A stretch of 64,000 nt of DNA, from positions 868,001 to 932,000 of the forward strand of contig NZ_CP049838.1 in NCBI RefSeq assembly GCF_013085465.1. The letters are read 5' to 3'. Positions within the stretch are counted from its first letter, which is position 1. Every line of letters starts with the position of its first letter. The position numbers were made by a program, and so were the translations under genes. The notes under the pieces were generated by a model, which saw only the letters and a list, made by a program, of their open reading frames with translations, did no database searches and was not told where the DNA came from. This document shows positions 8,310-16,770 of the stretch, piece after piece. Source of the DNA: Streptomyces asoensis. Lineage in GTDB: Bacteria; Actinomycetota; Actinomycetes; Streptomycetales; Streptomycetaceae.

Positions 8310-9361
8310 CCGCGCTCGGCTCGACGGTGCGCGAAGCCACCGCGACCAGGTCCCGCGCGCCCCAGGTCCTCGCCCGCTGCCGGGCGTTGGTGCGCCCCGC
8401 GCTCGTGGAGGCCGTCGGGCGGTCGCACCCCTGGCTGGGCGAGATGGCCGGCTACTCCTTCGGCTGGTGCGGGGTCGGCGGGGTGCCCGCGGCCGGCTCC
8501 GGAGGCAAGGGCGTACGGCAGGCCCTCGCGGTGCTCGGCGCCGAGGCGGCCGGTGCGCCCGCGCGGGCCGGGGTGCCCGCGGCGGTGGCGGTGGAGCTGG
8601 TGCACGCCTTCTCCCTGCTCCACGACGACATCATGGACGGCGATACGGCCCGGCGTGGGCGTGCCACGGTGTGGAAGGCGTACGGCACGGGACCGGCGGT
8701 GCTGGCGGGTGACGCTCTGTTCGCCCTGGCGGTGGAGACCCTCGCGCTCCAGCCGCCCCCGGTCGGCGCCGACGCCGTACGTCTGCTGTCCGGAGCCCTC
8801 GGGGACCTCGTCCGCGGGCAGGCCGACGACCTGCTGTTCGCCGCGCGGCCCTGGTCGGGGCCGGAGCGGGTGCGGCCCGACGCCTACCGGGCGATGGCCG
8901 AGGGCAAGACCGGTGCGCTGCTCGGCTGCGCGGCCGCGCTGGGGGCCGTGCTGGGTGGCGCGTCCCCGGCGGCGGTGGCCGCGCTGGACCGGGCGGGGCG
9001 GCATCTGGGGGTCGCGTTCCAGGTGGTCGACGACGTCCTGGGCATCTGGGGCGACCCGTCGGTCACCGGCAAGCCCGTCCACGGCGATCTGCGCGAGCGG
9101 AAGAAGACGTTCCCCGTGCTGGCCGCGCTGGACTCGCCCGCTCCCGCCGCGCGTCGGCTGGCCGTGCTCCTGGAGCGGGGCGGCGACCCGGGTGAGGCGG
9201 CGGCGCTGGCCGAGGCGGCGGGTGGGCGGGCGGCGGCGCTCGCCGAGGCGGACCGGCAGGTCGCCGCCGCCGAGTCGGCACTGGCGGACGCCCCGCTGGC
9301 CGCCGGTGCCGTCCGCGACCTGCGCTCCCTGGTCGACTTCGCGGTGCGCCGGGACCTCTGA
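8306..9361 (+). CDS. Polyprenyl diphosphate synthase (GGPP-synthase-like)
   Basis: 351 residues, normal for a short-chain trans-isoprenyl diphosphate synthase. The first aspartate-rich motif is HDDIMDGD and the second DDVLGIWGD; GKPVHGDLRERKKTFPV supplies the conserved Lys/Arg region. It should condense IPP with an allylic diphosphate in the cytoplasm. The GTG start overlaps the TPR gene stop (GTGA). No terpene cyclase lies beside it; the 2-MIB genes are 17 kb away and use GPP, so a direct pathway link is not shown. Chain length (C15 or C20) cannot be assigned with certainty. Confidence 0.9.
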   Translation: MTALGSTVREATATRSRAPQVLARCRALVRPALVEAVGRSHPWLGEMAGYSFGWCGVGGVPAAGSGGKGVRQALAVLGAEAAGAPARAGVPAAVAVELVHAFSLLHDDIMDGDTARRGRATVWKAYGTGPAVLAGDALFALAVETLALQPPPVGADAVRLLSGALGDLVRGQADDLLFAARPWSGPERVRPDAYRAMAEGKTGALLGCAAALGAVLGGASPAAVAALDRAGRHLGVAFQVVDDVLGIWGDPSVTGKPVHGDLRERKKTFPVLAALDSPAPAARRLAVLLERGGDPGEAAALAEAAGGRAAALAEADRQVAAAESALADAPLAAGAVRDLRSLVDFAVRRDL

Positions 9362-9730
9362 CCCGGTCCGGCCGTGCTCGCGGAACGAGGTCCTGGTGGT
9401 CCCGCCCGGACCGCTACGCCAAGGCGACTCGGCCGGATTAGGGAAATCGCCGGGAGGGCCTCCGAGCAGGAATGCATCGCGGTCGAGAAGGTCGTTCCCG
9501 GGAACCTCGACGAGTCCCGCCCGGCTTGTTTACCGCTGGTTACACCGCAGGACGGACCCAGGACGACCCCCGGCAATTCCCTTTTCTCGTACATGCACTC
9601 GGGCCAAAGCGGCGCCCTTTTTGAATAAAAGACAGGAATCACCCCGGAGTTGCGGTCCAATTGAACGGACCCCCTCGCGCCGGTCGTACCACTGGGAAAG
9701 GTGAGTCCGGCGGTTCAGCGAGGGATGGCC
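9362..9730. other. Intergenic region upstream of the pseudokinase gene
   Basis: 369 bases without a convincing gene. GC content falls clearly in 9520-9670, where short A/T runs occur (ttttctcgtac, ttttgaataaaag), as expected for a promoter and leader. I could not define a -35/-10 pair. The only open frames are short and lack a ribosome-binding site. Confidence 0.6.
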
Positions 9731-11362
9731 ATGGTCAAGACGCACGTCTCCACGCACGAGTTGGTCGCCGGGAGGTACCGGCTGCTCGACGTCGTCCACC
9801 GGGAGACGAACCGCGTCGGCTGGTACGGCGAGTACGTCGAGGACACCGGGGCGTCCCGGCCCTGCCTGGTCACCAGGATCGGGCTGCCGGCCGGCCAGGG
9901 CGAGGAGAAGGCCCGCCAGGCCGCCGACCGGGTCGTGCGCATGTCGGAGACGATGGCGCGGCTGTGTCCCGGGCGGATCGCCGCGGTCGTCGACGCCGTG
10001 GAGGAGGCGGGTTCCCTGTGGACCGTCACCGAGTGGATCGACGGTCTGCCCCTGAGTCAACTCCTCGAGCAGAAGGGGGCGTTCAGTCCGGCCAAGGCCG
10101 CGGCGATCGGGCTGGAGCTGCTCGACGTGCTCGAGGTCGCGCACGGTGAGGGCATCACCCACGGCGAGCTGAGCCCCGGTCAGGTCTTCGTGCGGGCCCG
10201 GGGTCCCCTCGTCCTCACCGGGTTCGGGCTGGCGGGCGCGACCCTCGCCCCGCGGGTGGCGGCCCCGGCGTACGCCTCCCCCGAGCAGGCGCGGGACGAC
10301 CGGATCGGTCCCGCGGCCGACCTGTGGGCGCTGGGCGCGATCCTGTACACGATGGTCGAGGGACGGCCGCCGTACCGGGACCGGGACCGGCCCGAGAGCA
10401 CGCTGAAGGGGGTGGACCGGCTGCCGCTGCGCACTCCGCTGCGGGCCGGTTCGCTCACCCAGACCGTGCAGGGGCTGCTGCGCAAGGACTCCCGGGAGCG
10501 ACTGACCAGGACGGTCGTACGCCAGTCCCTCACCCGGGTGCTGGACGAGGACCCGCACGCCGTCATGCAGGCTCCCCGGCTGAAGCGGGCCTGCGTCGCC
10601 GCCCGGTACGTCGGTCCGCAGTGGAGCGGCCGGGCCATGGCGGCCGGGACGGCGCTGGCCGTCGTCACCGTGGCGGTCGCCGCCCTCGCCGTGACCCACC
10701 AACTGCCCGACACCGACGACACCGCGGGGGGCGGCGCGCAGGCCCGGCCGTCCGCGTCCGCCGCGGCACCCGGCGAGGACGCCGGCGAGAGAGACCCCGC
10801 GACGCCGACGCCGACCCCGACCGCGCCGGGCAGCCCGTCGCCGAGCACCTCCCCGGAGTCCTCGCCCTCGGCGCCCGCCACCGCCGACGCCCTCCCCGAG
10901 GGCTACCGCGTGTACCGCGCGCCCGAGGGTTTCTCGGTCGCGCTCCCCAAGGGCTGGAAGCCGCTGGAGACCACGCGCGGCGCCGACCGGGCGTACCGCG
11001 TCACCTTCGGGGCGACCGGCGATCCGCGCACCCTCGCGGTGACCTACAGCGAGAGCGCGGGACCGGACCCGGTGGCCGTCTGGCGCGAGGACGTCGAGCC
11101 CAATCTCAAGAAGGACGACGGTTTCCGTCGGCTCGGCGACATCGAGGCGACGACGTACCAGGGGTACAAGGCCGCCGACATGGAGTGGCTCGTGGACGTC
11201 GACGGCGCACAGGTGCGCACGTTCGGCCGCGGTTTCCTCCTCGGCGGGCAACGCAGTTTCTCGCTGCGCTGGACGACGCCGGCCGCGGACTGGGACAAGA
11301 GCGCCAGCCGCGAGGCCCTGGACACGTTCCTGCGGACCTTCCGGCCGGGTTCAGCCGCCTGA
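9731..11362 (+). CDS. Membrane-anchored Ser/Thr protein pseudokinase
   Basis: 543 residues from ATG 9731, chosen because GAGGG lies 6 bases upstream; GTG 9701 is a possible longer start. Residues ~10-290 follow a protein-kinase fold (APAYASPEQARDDR, DLWALGAILYTMVEG). The catalytic elements are gone: no glycine loop, Arg where the VAIK Lys is expected (CLVTRIGL), HGELSPGQ instead of HRDLKPxN (residue 144) and GFG instead of DFG (164-166). A transmembrane helix (~304-324) leads to a Pro/Ser/Thr linker and a ~145-residue extracytoplasmic domain. I infer a non-catalytic sensor or scaffold. Its stop overlaps that of the convergent hydrolase gene by 12 bases. Confidence 0.82.
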   Translation: MVKTHVSTHELVAGRYRLLDVVHRETNRVGWYGEYVEDTGASRPCLVTRIGLPAGQGEEKARQAADRVVRMSETMARLCPGRIAAVVDAVEEAGSLWTVTEWIDGLPLSQLLEQKGAFSPAKAAAIGLELLDVLEVAHGEGITHGELSPGQVFVRARGPLVLTGFGLAGATLAPRVAAPAYASPEQARDDRIGPAADLWALGAILYTMVEGRPPYRDRDRPESTLKGVDRLPLRTPLRAGSLTQTVQGLLRKDSRERLTRTVVRQSLTRVLDEDPHAVMQAPRLKRACVAARYVGPQWSGRAMAAGTALAVVTVAVAALAVTHQLPDTDDTAGGGAQARPSASAAAPGEDAGERDPATPTPTPTAPGSPSPSTSPESSPSAPATADALPEGYRVYRAPEGFSVALPKGWKPLETTRGADRAYRVTFGATGDPRTLAVTYSESAGPDPVAVWREDVEPNLKKDDGFRRLGDIEATTYQGYKAADMEWLVDVDGAQVRTFGRGFLLGGQRSFSLRWTTPAADWDKSASREALDTFLRTFRPGSAA

Positions 11363-12817
11363 CCGGGGCGGCCGGCGCGGTGCGCGCAGCGAACGCAGCG
11401 GGCCGCCGTGCAGCGGCTTCGTGTCCCAACGGGCGGTGAACGTCCGGTCGGTGAGAGAGCAGGTCACCCGCAGGCGGTGCGGGGTCTCGAGGAACACGAT
11501 GTGCACCGCGAGGGTGTCGCCGTCGGTCCAGCCGCCGCTCACCGCGGTGGGCGGAGGACCCTCGCCCACCTGCTGGCCGCCGGCCCCCAGGGGCAGCTCC
11601 AGCCGCCGGCCACCCGGCTCCTCGACGAGACTCAGCGTCCAGCCGCCGGTGTCCCCGGTGACGACGGCTGCGGTCAGTTGCGGCTGGTCGGCGCAGACAC
11701 CGCCGCAGGGGGTGAACTCGGCGCCCGACCACTCCCCGCCCCGCCCAGGTGGCGCGGGCGCGCCGGGGGCCGGGGGCAGGGCGAGGTGCGCCAGGCGCCG
11801 CGCGAGGGCGGCATCGGCGTCCTCCTGGCCCGTCAGCGGTTCCGGCCGGAACGCGGGCAGCAGATGCTCCCAGACGAGGGTGAGCACGGCCTGCATGTCG
11901 CCGGTCGCCGCCGTCGTGGCGATCACGGCGTCGTACTCGGGCAGGACCACGCAGAACTGTCCGTAGGCCCCGTCGCCGCGGTAGCCGTGCCGGGAGCGCC
12001 AGAACTGGAAGCCGTAGCCGCGCTCCCAGTCCATGCGGTCCGCGTCGGCCGTCGCACCGGGCGCCGTCGCCGTGTGCTCGCGGGTCGCCTCGGCCACCCA
12101 CTCCTCGGACAGCAGCCGCTCGCCCTCCCACACGCCCCCGTCCAGATACAGCTGCCCGAGCCGGGCGATCGCGTCCGTGGTGCCGTGCAGCCCGCTGAAG
12201 CCGAGTTCACGGCCGGACCGGCCGGTCAGCCAGGCGACCTCGCCGATACCGAGCGGATCCAGCAGGCGCGGCCGCAGATACGCGGTGAGCGACTCTCCGG
12301 TGACGCGCTGCACGATCGCGGCGAGCGCGTAGGTGGCGGGCTGGTTGTACGCGAACACGGTTCCCGGGTCGCGGTCCGGCGGCAGCAGCAGGAAGCCCCG
12401 GACGAGGTCGTCGGGGTCGAGCGCGTGCGCCCGTTCGTACGTCTCCTCCTCGTGCCCGCTCGCCATCGCCGCGACGTGCCGCACGAGCATCGCGCGGCTG
12501 CGCGGGTCGGTGATGTCCGCGTCGAGCTCCGGGAAGTACGAGAGCACGGGGTCGTCGAGTCCGATCAGCCCCTCGGCGACGGCGAACCCGACGGCCGTGG
12601 ACGTGAAGCTCTTGCTGAGCGAGTACAGCAGATGGAGCCGGTCGGGGGTGTACGGCTCCCACCAGCCGGCGGCGACGAGGCGGCCGTGGCGCAGGATCAT
12701 CAGGCTGTGCGGCTCGATGACCTCGCTCGCCTCGACGGCGTCGAGGAAGGCGAGGACGCCGGTGGCGTCGACGCCCTGGGCGGACGGGGGGCTCGAAGGC
12801 AGCGGGCGGGCGCTCAT
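11351..12817 (-). CDS. Beta-lactamase-related serine hydrolase
   Basis: 488 residues from the ATG at 12817; the frame is open further upstream, but that part falls in the divergent promoter region. The penicillin-binding/class C-like fold is shown by the SxxK motif LYSLSKSFTS, a YN/YxN-type motif (VFAYNQPATYAL), and HGTTDAIARLGQLYLDGG. No signal peptide is visible, so it is probably cytoplasmic, acting as an esterase or peptidase. A C-terminal ~130-residue beta-rich extension follows the hydrolase core. It is divergent from an LLM flavoprotein gene 96 bases away. Exact substrate unknown. Confidence 0.88.
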   Translation of the reverse strand: MSARPLPSSPPSAQGVDATGVLAFLDAVEASEVIEPHSLMILRHGRLVAAGWWEPYTPDRLHLLYSLSKSFTSTAVGFAVAEGLIGLDDPVLSYFPELDADITDPRSRAMLVRHVAAMASGHEEETYERAHALDPDDLVRGFLLLPPDRDPGTVFAYNQPATYALAAIVQRVTGESLTAYLRPRLLDPLGIGEVAWLTGRSGRELGFSGLHGTTDAIARLGQLYLDGGVWEGERLLSEEWVAEATREHTATAPGATADADRMDWERGYGFQFWRSRHGYRGDGAYGQFCVVLPEYDAVIATTAATGDMQAVLTLVWEHLLPAFRPEPLTGQEDADAALARRLAHLALPPAPGAPAPPGRGGEWSGAEFTPCGGVCADQPQLTAAVVTGDTGGWTLSLVEEPGGRRLELPLGAGGQQVGEGPPPTAVSGGWTDGDTLAVHIVFLETPHRLRVTCSLTDRTFTARWDTKPLHGGPLRSLRAPRRPPRSGG

Positions 12818-12913
12818 ACCCGCATCCTCTCCCGGACGTCGGACGATGATCGACGGTTTGTCTCCCGTCCCGGACGCCTGTTTCCTCCCCCGGCAGCCGG
12901 GGACTCGGGCCCC

Positions 12914-13885
12914 ATGGTGCAAATCGGATACACGATGATGACCGAACAGGCCGGCCCTCGTGACCTGGTCGACCACGTGGTACGTGCCGAGGAGGTGGGA
13001 TTCGACTTCTCGGTGACCTCGGACCACTACTTTCCGTGGCTGCGCTCGCAGGGCCACTCGCCGTACGCGTGGAGCGTGCTCGGCGCCGCCGCCCAGGCGA
13101 CGTCACGCATTCCGCTGATGACGTACGTGACGTGTCCGACCTTCCGCTATCACCCGGCGGTGGTGGCGCAGAAGGCCGCGACGATGCAACTGCTGTCCGA
13201 GGGGCGCTTCCGGCTGGGCCTGGGCTCCGGGGAGAACCTCAACGAACATGTGGTGGGCGGCGGCTGGCCGTCCGTGGACGTGCGGCACGAGATGTTCGAA
13301 GAGGCCGTGGAGATCATCCGCGCGCTGTTCGAGGGTGGGCATGTGACCCGGCACGGCACCCACTACGACGTGGACTCGGCCCGGCTGTGGGACCTGCCCG
13401 ACGAGCCGCCGCCGATCGGCATCGCCGTCTCCGGCGAGCGGTCGTGCGCACTCGCGGGCCGGCTGGCCGACCTCGTGATCGCCACCGAGCCGAAGGCGGA
13501 TCTGCTGGCGGCGTTCGACCGCCACGGCGGCGCGGGCAAGCCGCGGGTGGGCCAGCTTCCGGTCTGCCACGACCCCGACCGGGACGCGGCCGTGCAGCGG
13601 GCGCACGACCAGTTCCGCTGGTTCGGCAGCGGCTGGAAGGTGAACTCCGAACTGCCCCACCCGGACTCCTTCGACGCGGCGACCCAGTTCGTGACGCCCG
13701 ACGACGTCGCCGCCTCGATCCCCTGCGGCGACGACCCGGACGACTTCGTCGAGGCCGTACGTCCGTACGCCGAGGCCGGGTTCACCGAGATCGCCCTGGT
13801 GCAGATCGGCGGGGACAGCCAGCCCGCGTACCTGGACTGGTCGGAGAAGACCCTGCTGCCCGCGCTGCGGAACGCCTTCGGCTGA
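12914..13885 (+). CDS. F420-dependent LLM-class oxidoreductase
   Basis: 323 residues. The start ATG at 12914 begins MVQIGYTMMTEQ. The bacterial-luciferase-like TIM barrel is recognised from SVTSDHYFPW, RIPLMTYVTCP, GRFRLGLGSGENLNEH and a late IALVQIGG strand. The pattern matches the TIGR03557/Fgd-like F420-dependent branch rather than FMN monooxygenases (family judgement from memory). It probably reduces or oxidises a small substrate with coenzyme F420 in the cytoplasm. The gene is single, divergent from the serine hydrolase. Confidence 0.85.
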   Translation: MVQIGYTMMTEQAGPRDLVDHVVRAEEVGFDFSVTSDHYFPWLRSQGHSPYAWSVLGAAAQATSRIPLMTYVTCPTFRYHPAVVAQKAATMQLLSEGRFRLGLGSGENLNEHVVGGGWPSVDVRHEMFEEAVEIIRALFEGGHVTRHGTHYDVDSARLWDLPDEPPPIGIAVSGERSCALAGRLADLVIATEPKADLLAAFDRHGGAGKPRVGQLPVCHDPDRDAAVQRAHDQFRWFGSGWKVNSELPHPDSFDAATQFVTPDDVAASIPCGDDPDDFVEAVRPYAEAGFTEIALVQIGGDSQPAYLDWSEKTLLPALRNAFG

Positions 13886-14004
13886 CGGGCCGCCCGGCCC
13901 GCGCGCGGGTCCGGCAATGCATCGCCAAGAGGTGCAATAGGCTGCCGGTCTGCACTTTCGCAGTGCCGATCCTACGTCCAGCAGCCCGCAGAGGAGAGTC
14001 ATCC

Positions 14005-15075
14005 GTGACCCTGGCGATCGACCTGCCCGAGACGTCCGCCCAGACGTCCCCCGCGCCCCTGTCCGACCTCGTGGCGCGGGACGCCCGTGAGTTCGGCGTC
14101 TACGCGCGGACCGGCGGGTGGGCCTTCGGCCTGATGGTGGCGCGCAGCGTCCGGCCGGGCGGGCAGAGCGCGGACGAGACGCCGAAGGTGTCGGCGAAGG
14201 AGTTCGCCGAACTGGCCGGCTGCTCGCCCGAGCGTGTCATGCGGTACTACAAGGCCTGGGACCGGGCGGCGGACGACGGTCTCGTCCCGCACTTCGAGGA
14301 GCTCGCGCCGGGCCAGGAGGTCGAGCTGCCGGACGCGGAGGTGTGGCTGACCTACTACGTCTCCCGGTCCAGCGCCACCTCCGAGCGCGGTACCGCCATC
14401 GCGGAGGCCGCCGAGGCCGAGGGCATCCGGCCGACGAAGGCGCTGGAGGTCGCGGAGAACCCCACCGCCCTGCGCGCCGCGATCCTCGCCGACCCCTCGA
14501 CGGCCCGCGCGGCCCGCGCCGCCCTCCTGGACCGCATCAAGGAGGACCCCGATCTCCAGATCGAGCTGGCCCGGGACGTCGTGCGCACCGACGACCTGAA
14601 GAAGGCCGTGGCCACCGAGAGCCGCTCGGCCGACCGCATCGGGTACGTGCGTCAGATCGCCGAGTCCGGCCAGATCAAGACGCCCGCCGGGCAGACCCTC
14701 GACGCGCCCGTCGAGCTGCGTCAGGAGGCCGAGCGGCACCTCTCGCTGCTCGACGAGCTGAACGACGACGAGGACGCCGGCGAGTGGGCGAGCGATGCCT
14801 ACGACACGATGAAGAGCCTGGTCGTGGAGACCGTCGAGGCCGACCCCGAGCTGCGCGTCCAGGAGCGGCGCACGAAGTTCTACAGCAGCCTCCAGCGGGC
14901 GACGAAGGTGTTCGAGGAGCTGACCTTCGACGACGTCGACACGCAGGAGTTCTACGAGGACGACATGGTCCAGCGGCTGGAGGAGCTCCAGCAGGCGATC
15001 GGCAGCTGTATCACCGCGCTGCGCGGTGCCCGCACCGTGCCCGAAGCCGGTGGTGCGGCTCAGTCCGTCGTGTAG
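14005..15075 (+). CDS. Conserved protein of unknown function with N-terminal helix-turn-helix-like segment
   Basis: 356 residues from GTG 14005, preceded by GAGGAGA. I do not recognise a named family. Residues ~20-95 contain a segment like a DNA-binding helix-turn-helix (VSAKEFAELAGCSPERVMRY, then a Trp-rich stretch). The rest is strongly helical and acidic, with long Glu/Arg/Ala helices and conserved-looking TKFYSSLQRATKVF near residue 290. No transmembrane helix or signal is present. Upstream bases 13955-13972 hold a small GCACT-ttcgc-AGTGC hairpin. The stop overlaps the stop of the convergent DUF6328 gene by 16 bases. A DNA-binding role is a guess. Confidence 0.8.
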   Translation: MTLAIDLPETSAQTSPAPLSDLVARDAREFGVYARTGGWAFGLMVARSVRPGGQSADETPKVSAKEFAELAGCSPERVMRYYKAWDRAADDGLVPHFEELAPGQEVELPDAEVWLTYYVSRSSATSERGTAIAEAAEAEGIRPTKALEVAENPTALRAAILADPSTARAARAALLDRIKEDPDLQIELARDVVRTDDLKKAVATESRSADRIGYVRQIAESGQIKTPAGQTLDAPVELRQEAERHLSLLDELNDDEDAGEWASDAYDTMKSLVVETVEADPELRVQERRTKFYSSLQRATKVFEELTFDDVDTQEFYEDDMVQRLEELQQAIGSCITALRGARTVPEAGGAAQSVV

Positions 15076-15557
15076 CGGCGGCGGGTCCACAGCGGCAACA
15101 CGAACCAGCACAGCGCGTACCACGTGAACACACCCGCGACGAGATAGGGCACGAACTCGTCGTGGGTGGCCACGCGCAGGATCAGCAGCAGCGAGGCGGT
15201 CATGGTGGCGAGCAGCAGGAGCAGGCCGACGAAGGTCAGCCGGGACGCCCACCGCACCGCCTGCGGTTTCACCCGCCGCCCGGAGACCAGGCGGTGCAGG
15301 GAGACGGGACCTATGAGGGCGCCCGTCGCGCAGGCGCCCAGGACCACGGTCACGATGTAGATGACCTGGTCGACGTGCTGGAGGTCCGCGTAGCGCGGCG
15401 TGAACACGACGGTCAGCAGGAAGCCGAAGAGGATCTGCACGCCCGTCTGGGCGACCCTGATCTCCTGGATCAGCTCCCCCCACATACGGTCGGCTCTCTC
15501 CTCCTCGGTCTCGTCCCGCCCCGTGCGCTGCTCGGCCTTCGCCGCCGTGTCCGTCAC
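15060..15557 (-). CDS. DUF6328 family membrane protein
   Basis: 165 residues. A charged N-terminus (~40 residues) is followed by four hydrophobic segments (GVQILFGFLLTVVF, VIYIVTVVLGACATGALIG, LTFVGLLLLLATMTASLLLI, LVAGVFTWYALCWFVLPL), the layout of the actinobacterial DUF6328 family. Function unknown. On the minus strand a GGGTAC hexamer lies at 15605-15610, 48 bases upstream of the start. It resembles a SigB-type -10 element, but I find no matching GNNT -35, so stress control is only a possibility. The gene is convergent with the preceding one. Confidence 0.85.
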   Translation of the reverse strand: MTDTAAKAEQRTGRDETEEERADRMWGELIQEIRVAQTGVQILFGFLLTVVFTPRYADLQHVDQVIYIVTVVLGACATGALIGPVSLHRLVSGRRVKPQAVRWASRLTFVGLLLLLATMTASLLLILRVATHDEFVPYLVAGVFTWYALCWFVLPLWTRRRYTTD

Positions 15558-15650
15558 CTGTGCAGTCCTCCCGTTCGAGTGGTCGGTCCCCTCTCTCCCG
15601 GCGAGTACCCCGTGAACGGCGGTTCTCTCGGTCCGCCGCCCGGCTTCCGG

Positions 15651-16634
15651 CTACCAGCGTCCCTCGACCTGCTCCTTGACGCGCCGGTCGTAGAGGTCGC
15701 GGACCGCCGCGAGGGTCTCCTCGGTCAGCTCCGGGAGCTTGGCGGCGGCGGCGTTGGCGCGGGCCTGCTCGGGCGAGCGCGCGCCCGGGATGACGGTGGT
15801 CACGCCGGGCTGCTGGATGATCCAGCGCAGCGCCAGCTGGGCCGGCGTGTACCCCTCGGGCGCGAGGGCCGCGAACTCGACGGCGGCCTCGACGCCGGTG
15901 GCGTAGTCGACACCGGAGAACGTCTCGCCCTGGTCGAAGGACTCGCCGTGCCGGTTGTAGGCGCGGTGGTCGTTCTCCGGGAAGACGGTGTCCTTGGTGT
16001 ACTTGCCGGAGAGCAGGCCGGAGGCGAGCGGGACGCGGGCGATGATGCCGACGCCGGCCGCACGGGCCGCCGGGAGCACCTCGTACAGGGGCTTCAACCG
16101 GAACGGGTTGAGGATGATCTGCACGCTCGCCACCCCCGGCCGGGCGATCGCGGTGAGGGCCTCGGCGCAGGTCTCCACGCTGACGCCGTAGTGCGCGATG
16201 CGCTCCTCCTCGACGAGGGTGTCGAGCGCGTCGAAGACCTCGTCGCTGGAGTAGACGGGGGTGGGCGGGCAGTGCAGCTGCACCAGGTCGATGCGGTCGA
16301 CGCCGAGGTTGCGGCGGGAGCGGTCGTTCCAGGCGCGGAAGTTGGCCAGGACGTAGTTCTCGGGGATCTGGTCGACGCGGCGGCCCATCTTGGTGGCGAC
16401 CAGCACGTGCAGGTCGGGCCGGCCGCTCAGGAACGTGGCGATGGTCTGCTCGCTGCGTCCGTCGCCGTATACGTCGGCGGTGTCGAAGAAGGTCACCCCG
16501 GACTCGGCCGCCGCCTCCAGAACGGTGAGGGCCTCCTTGTCGTCGACGTCTCCCCAGTCGGCGCCCAGTTGCCAGGTGCCGAGACCGACGACGGATGCGT
16601 GCTGACCAGACCTACCGAATTCGCGCTCGTCCAT
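15651..16634 (-). CDS. Aldo/keto reductase
   Basis: 327 residues, normal for the family. The catalytic tetrad is present: Asp and Tyr in FFDTADVYG, Lys in LVATKMG, His in LVQLHCPP. The C-terminal NADPH-binding segment VIPGARSPEQARANAAA is intact. It should reduce aldehydes or ketones with NADPH in the cytoplasm; substrate unknown. The gene is single. The start ATG at 16634 lies 136 bases from the divergent cholesterol oxidase gene. Confidence 0.9.
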   Translation of the reverse strand: MDEREFGRSGQHASVVGLGTWQLGADWGDVDDKEALTVLEAAAESGVTFFDTADVYGDGRSEQTIATFLSGRPDLHVLVATKMGRRVDQIPENYVLANFRAWNDRSRRNLGVDRIDLVQLHCPPTPVYSSDEVFDALDTLVEEERIAHYGVSVETCAEALTAIARPGVASVQIILNPFRLKPLYEVLPAARAAGVGIIARVPLASGLLSGKYTKDTVFPENDHRAYNRHGESFDQGETFSGVDYATGVEAAVEFAALAPEGYTPAQLALRWIIQQPGVTTVIPGARSPEQARANAAAAKLPELTEETLAAVRDLYDRRVKEQVEGRW

Positions 16635-16770
16635 GGCGTCAGTCTGTCATCCGGCGTGACCTGGTGCGGAACGGGCCGCTCCGGGCCGCCACCTGTGAAT
16701 CTTTCACCCTCACGAGTGACACTGTTCGATACGGCGGCCGTATGTGCCGACCGGCCCCTACCGTGAGCGC

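Noticed and set aside
12207..13106. A minus-strand frame across the divergent promoter of the serine hydrolase and LLM genes.
   Set aside because: Arg/Pro/Ala-rich shadow without domains; the true hydrolase frame is offset and carries SxxK.
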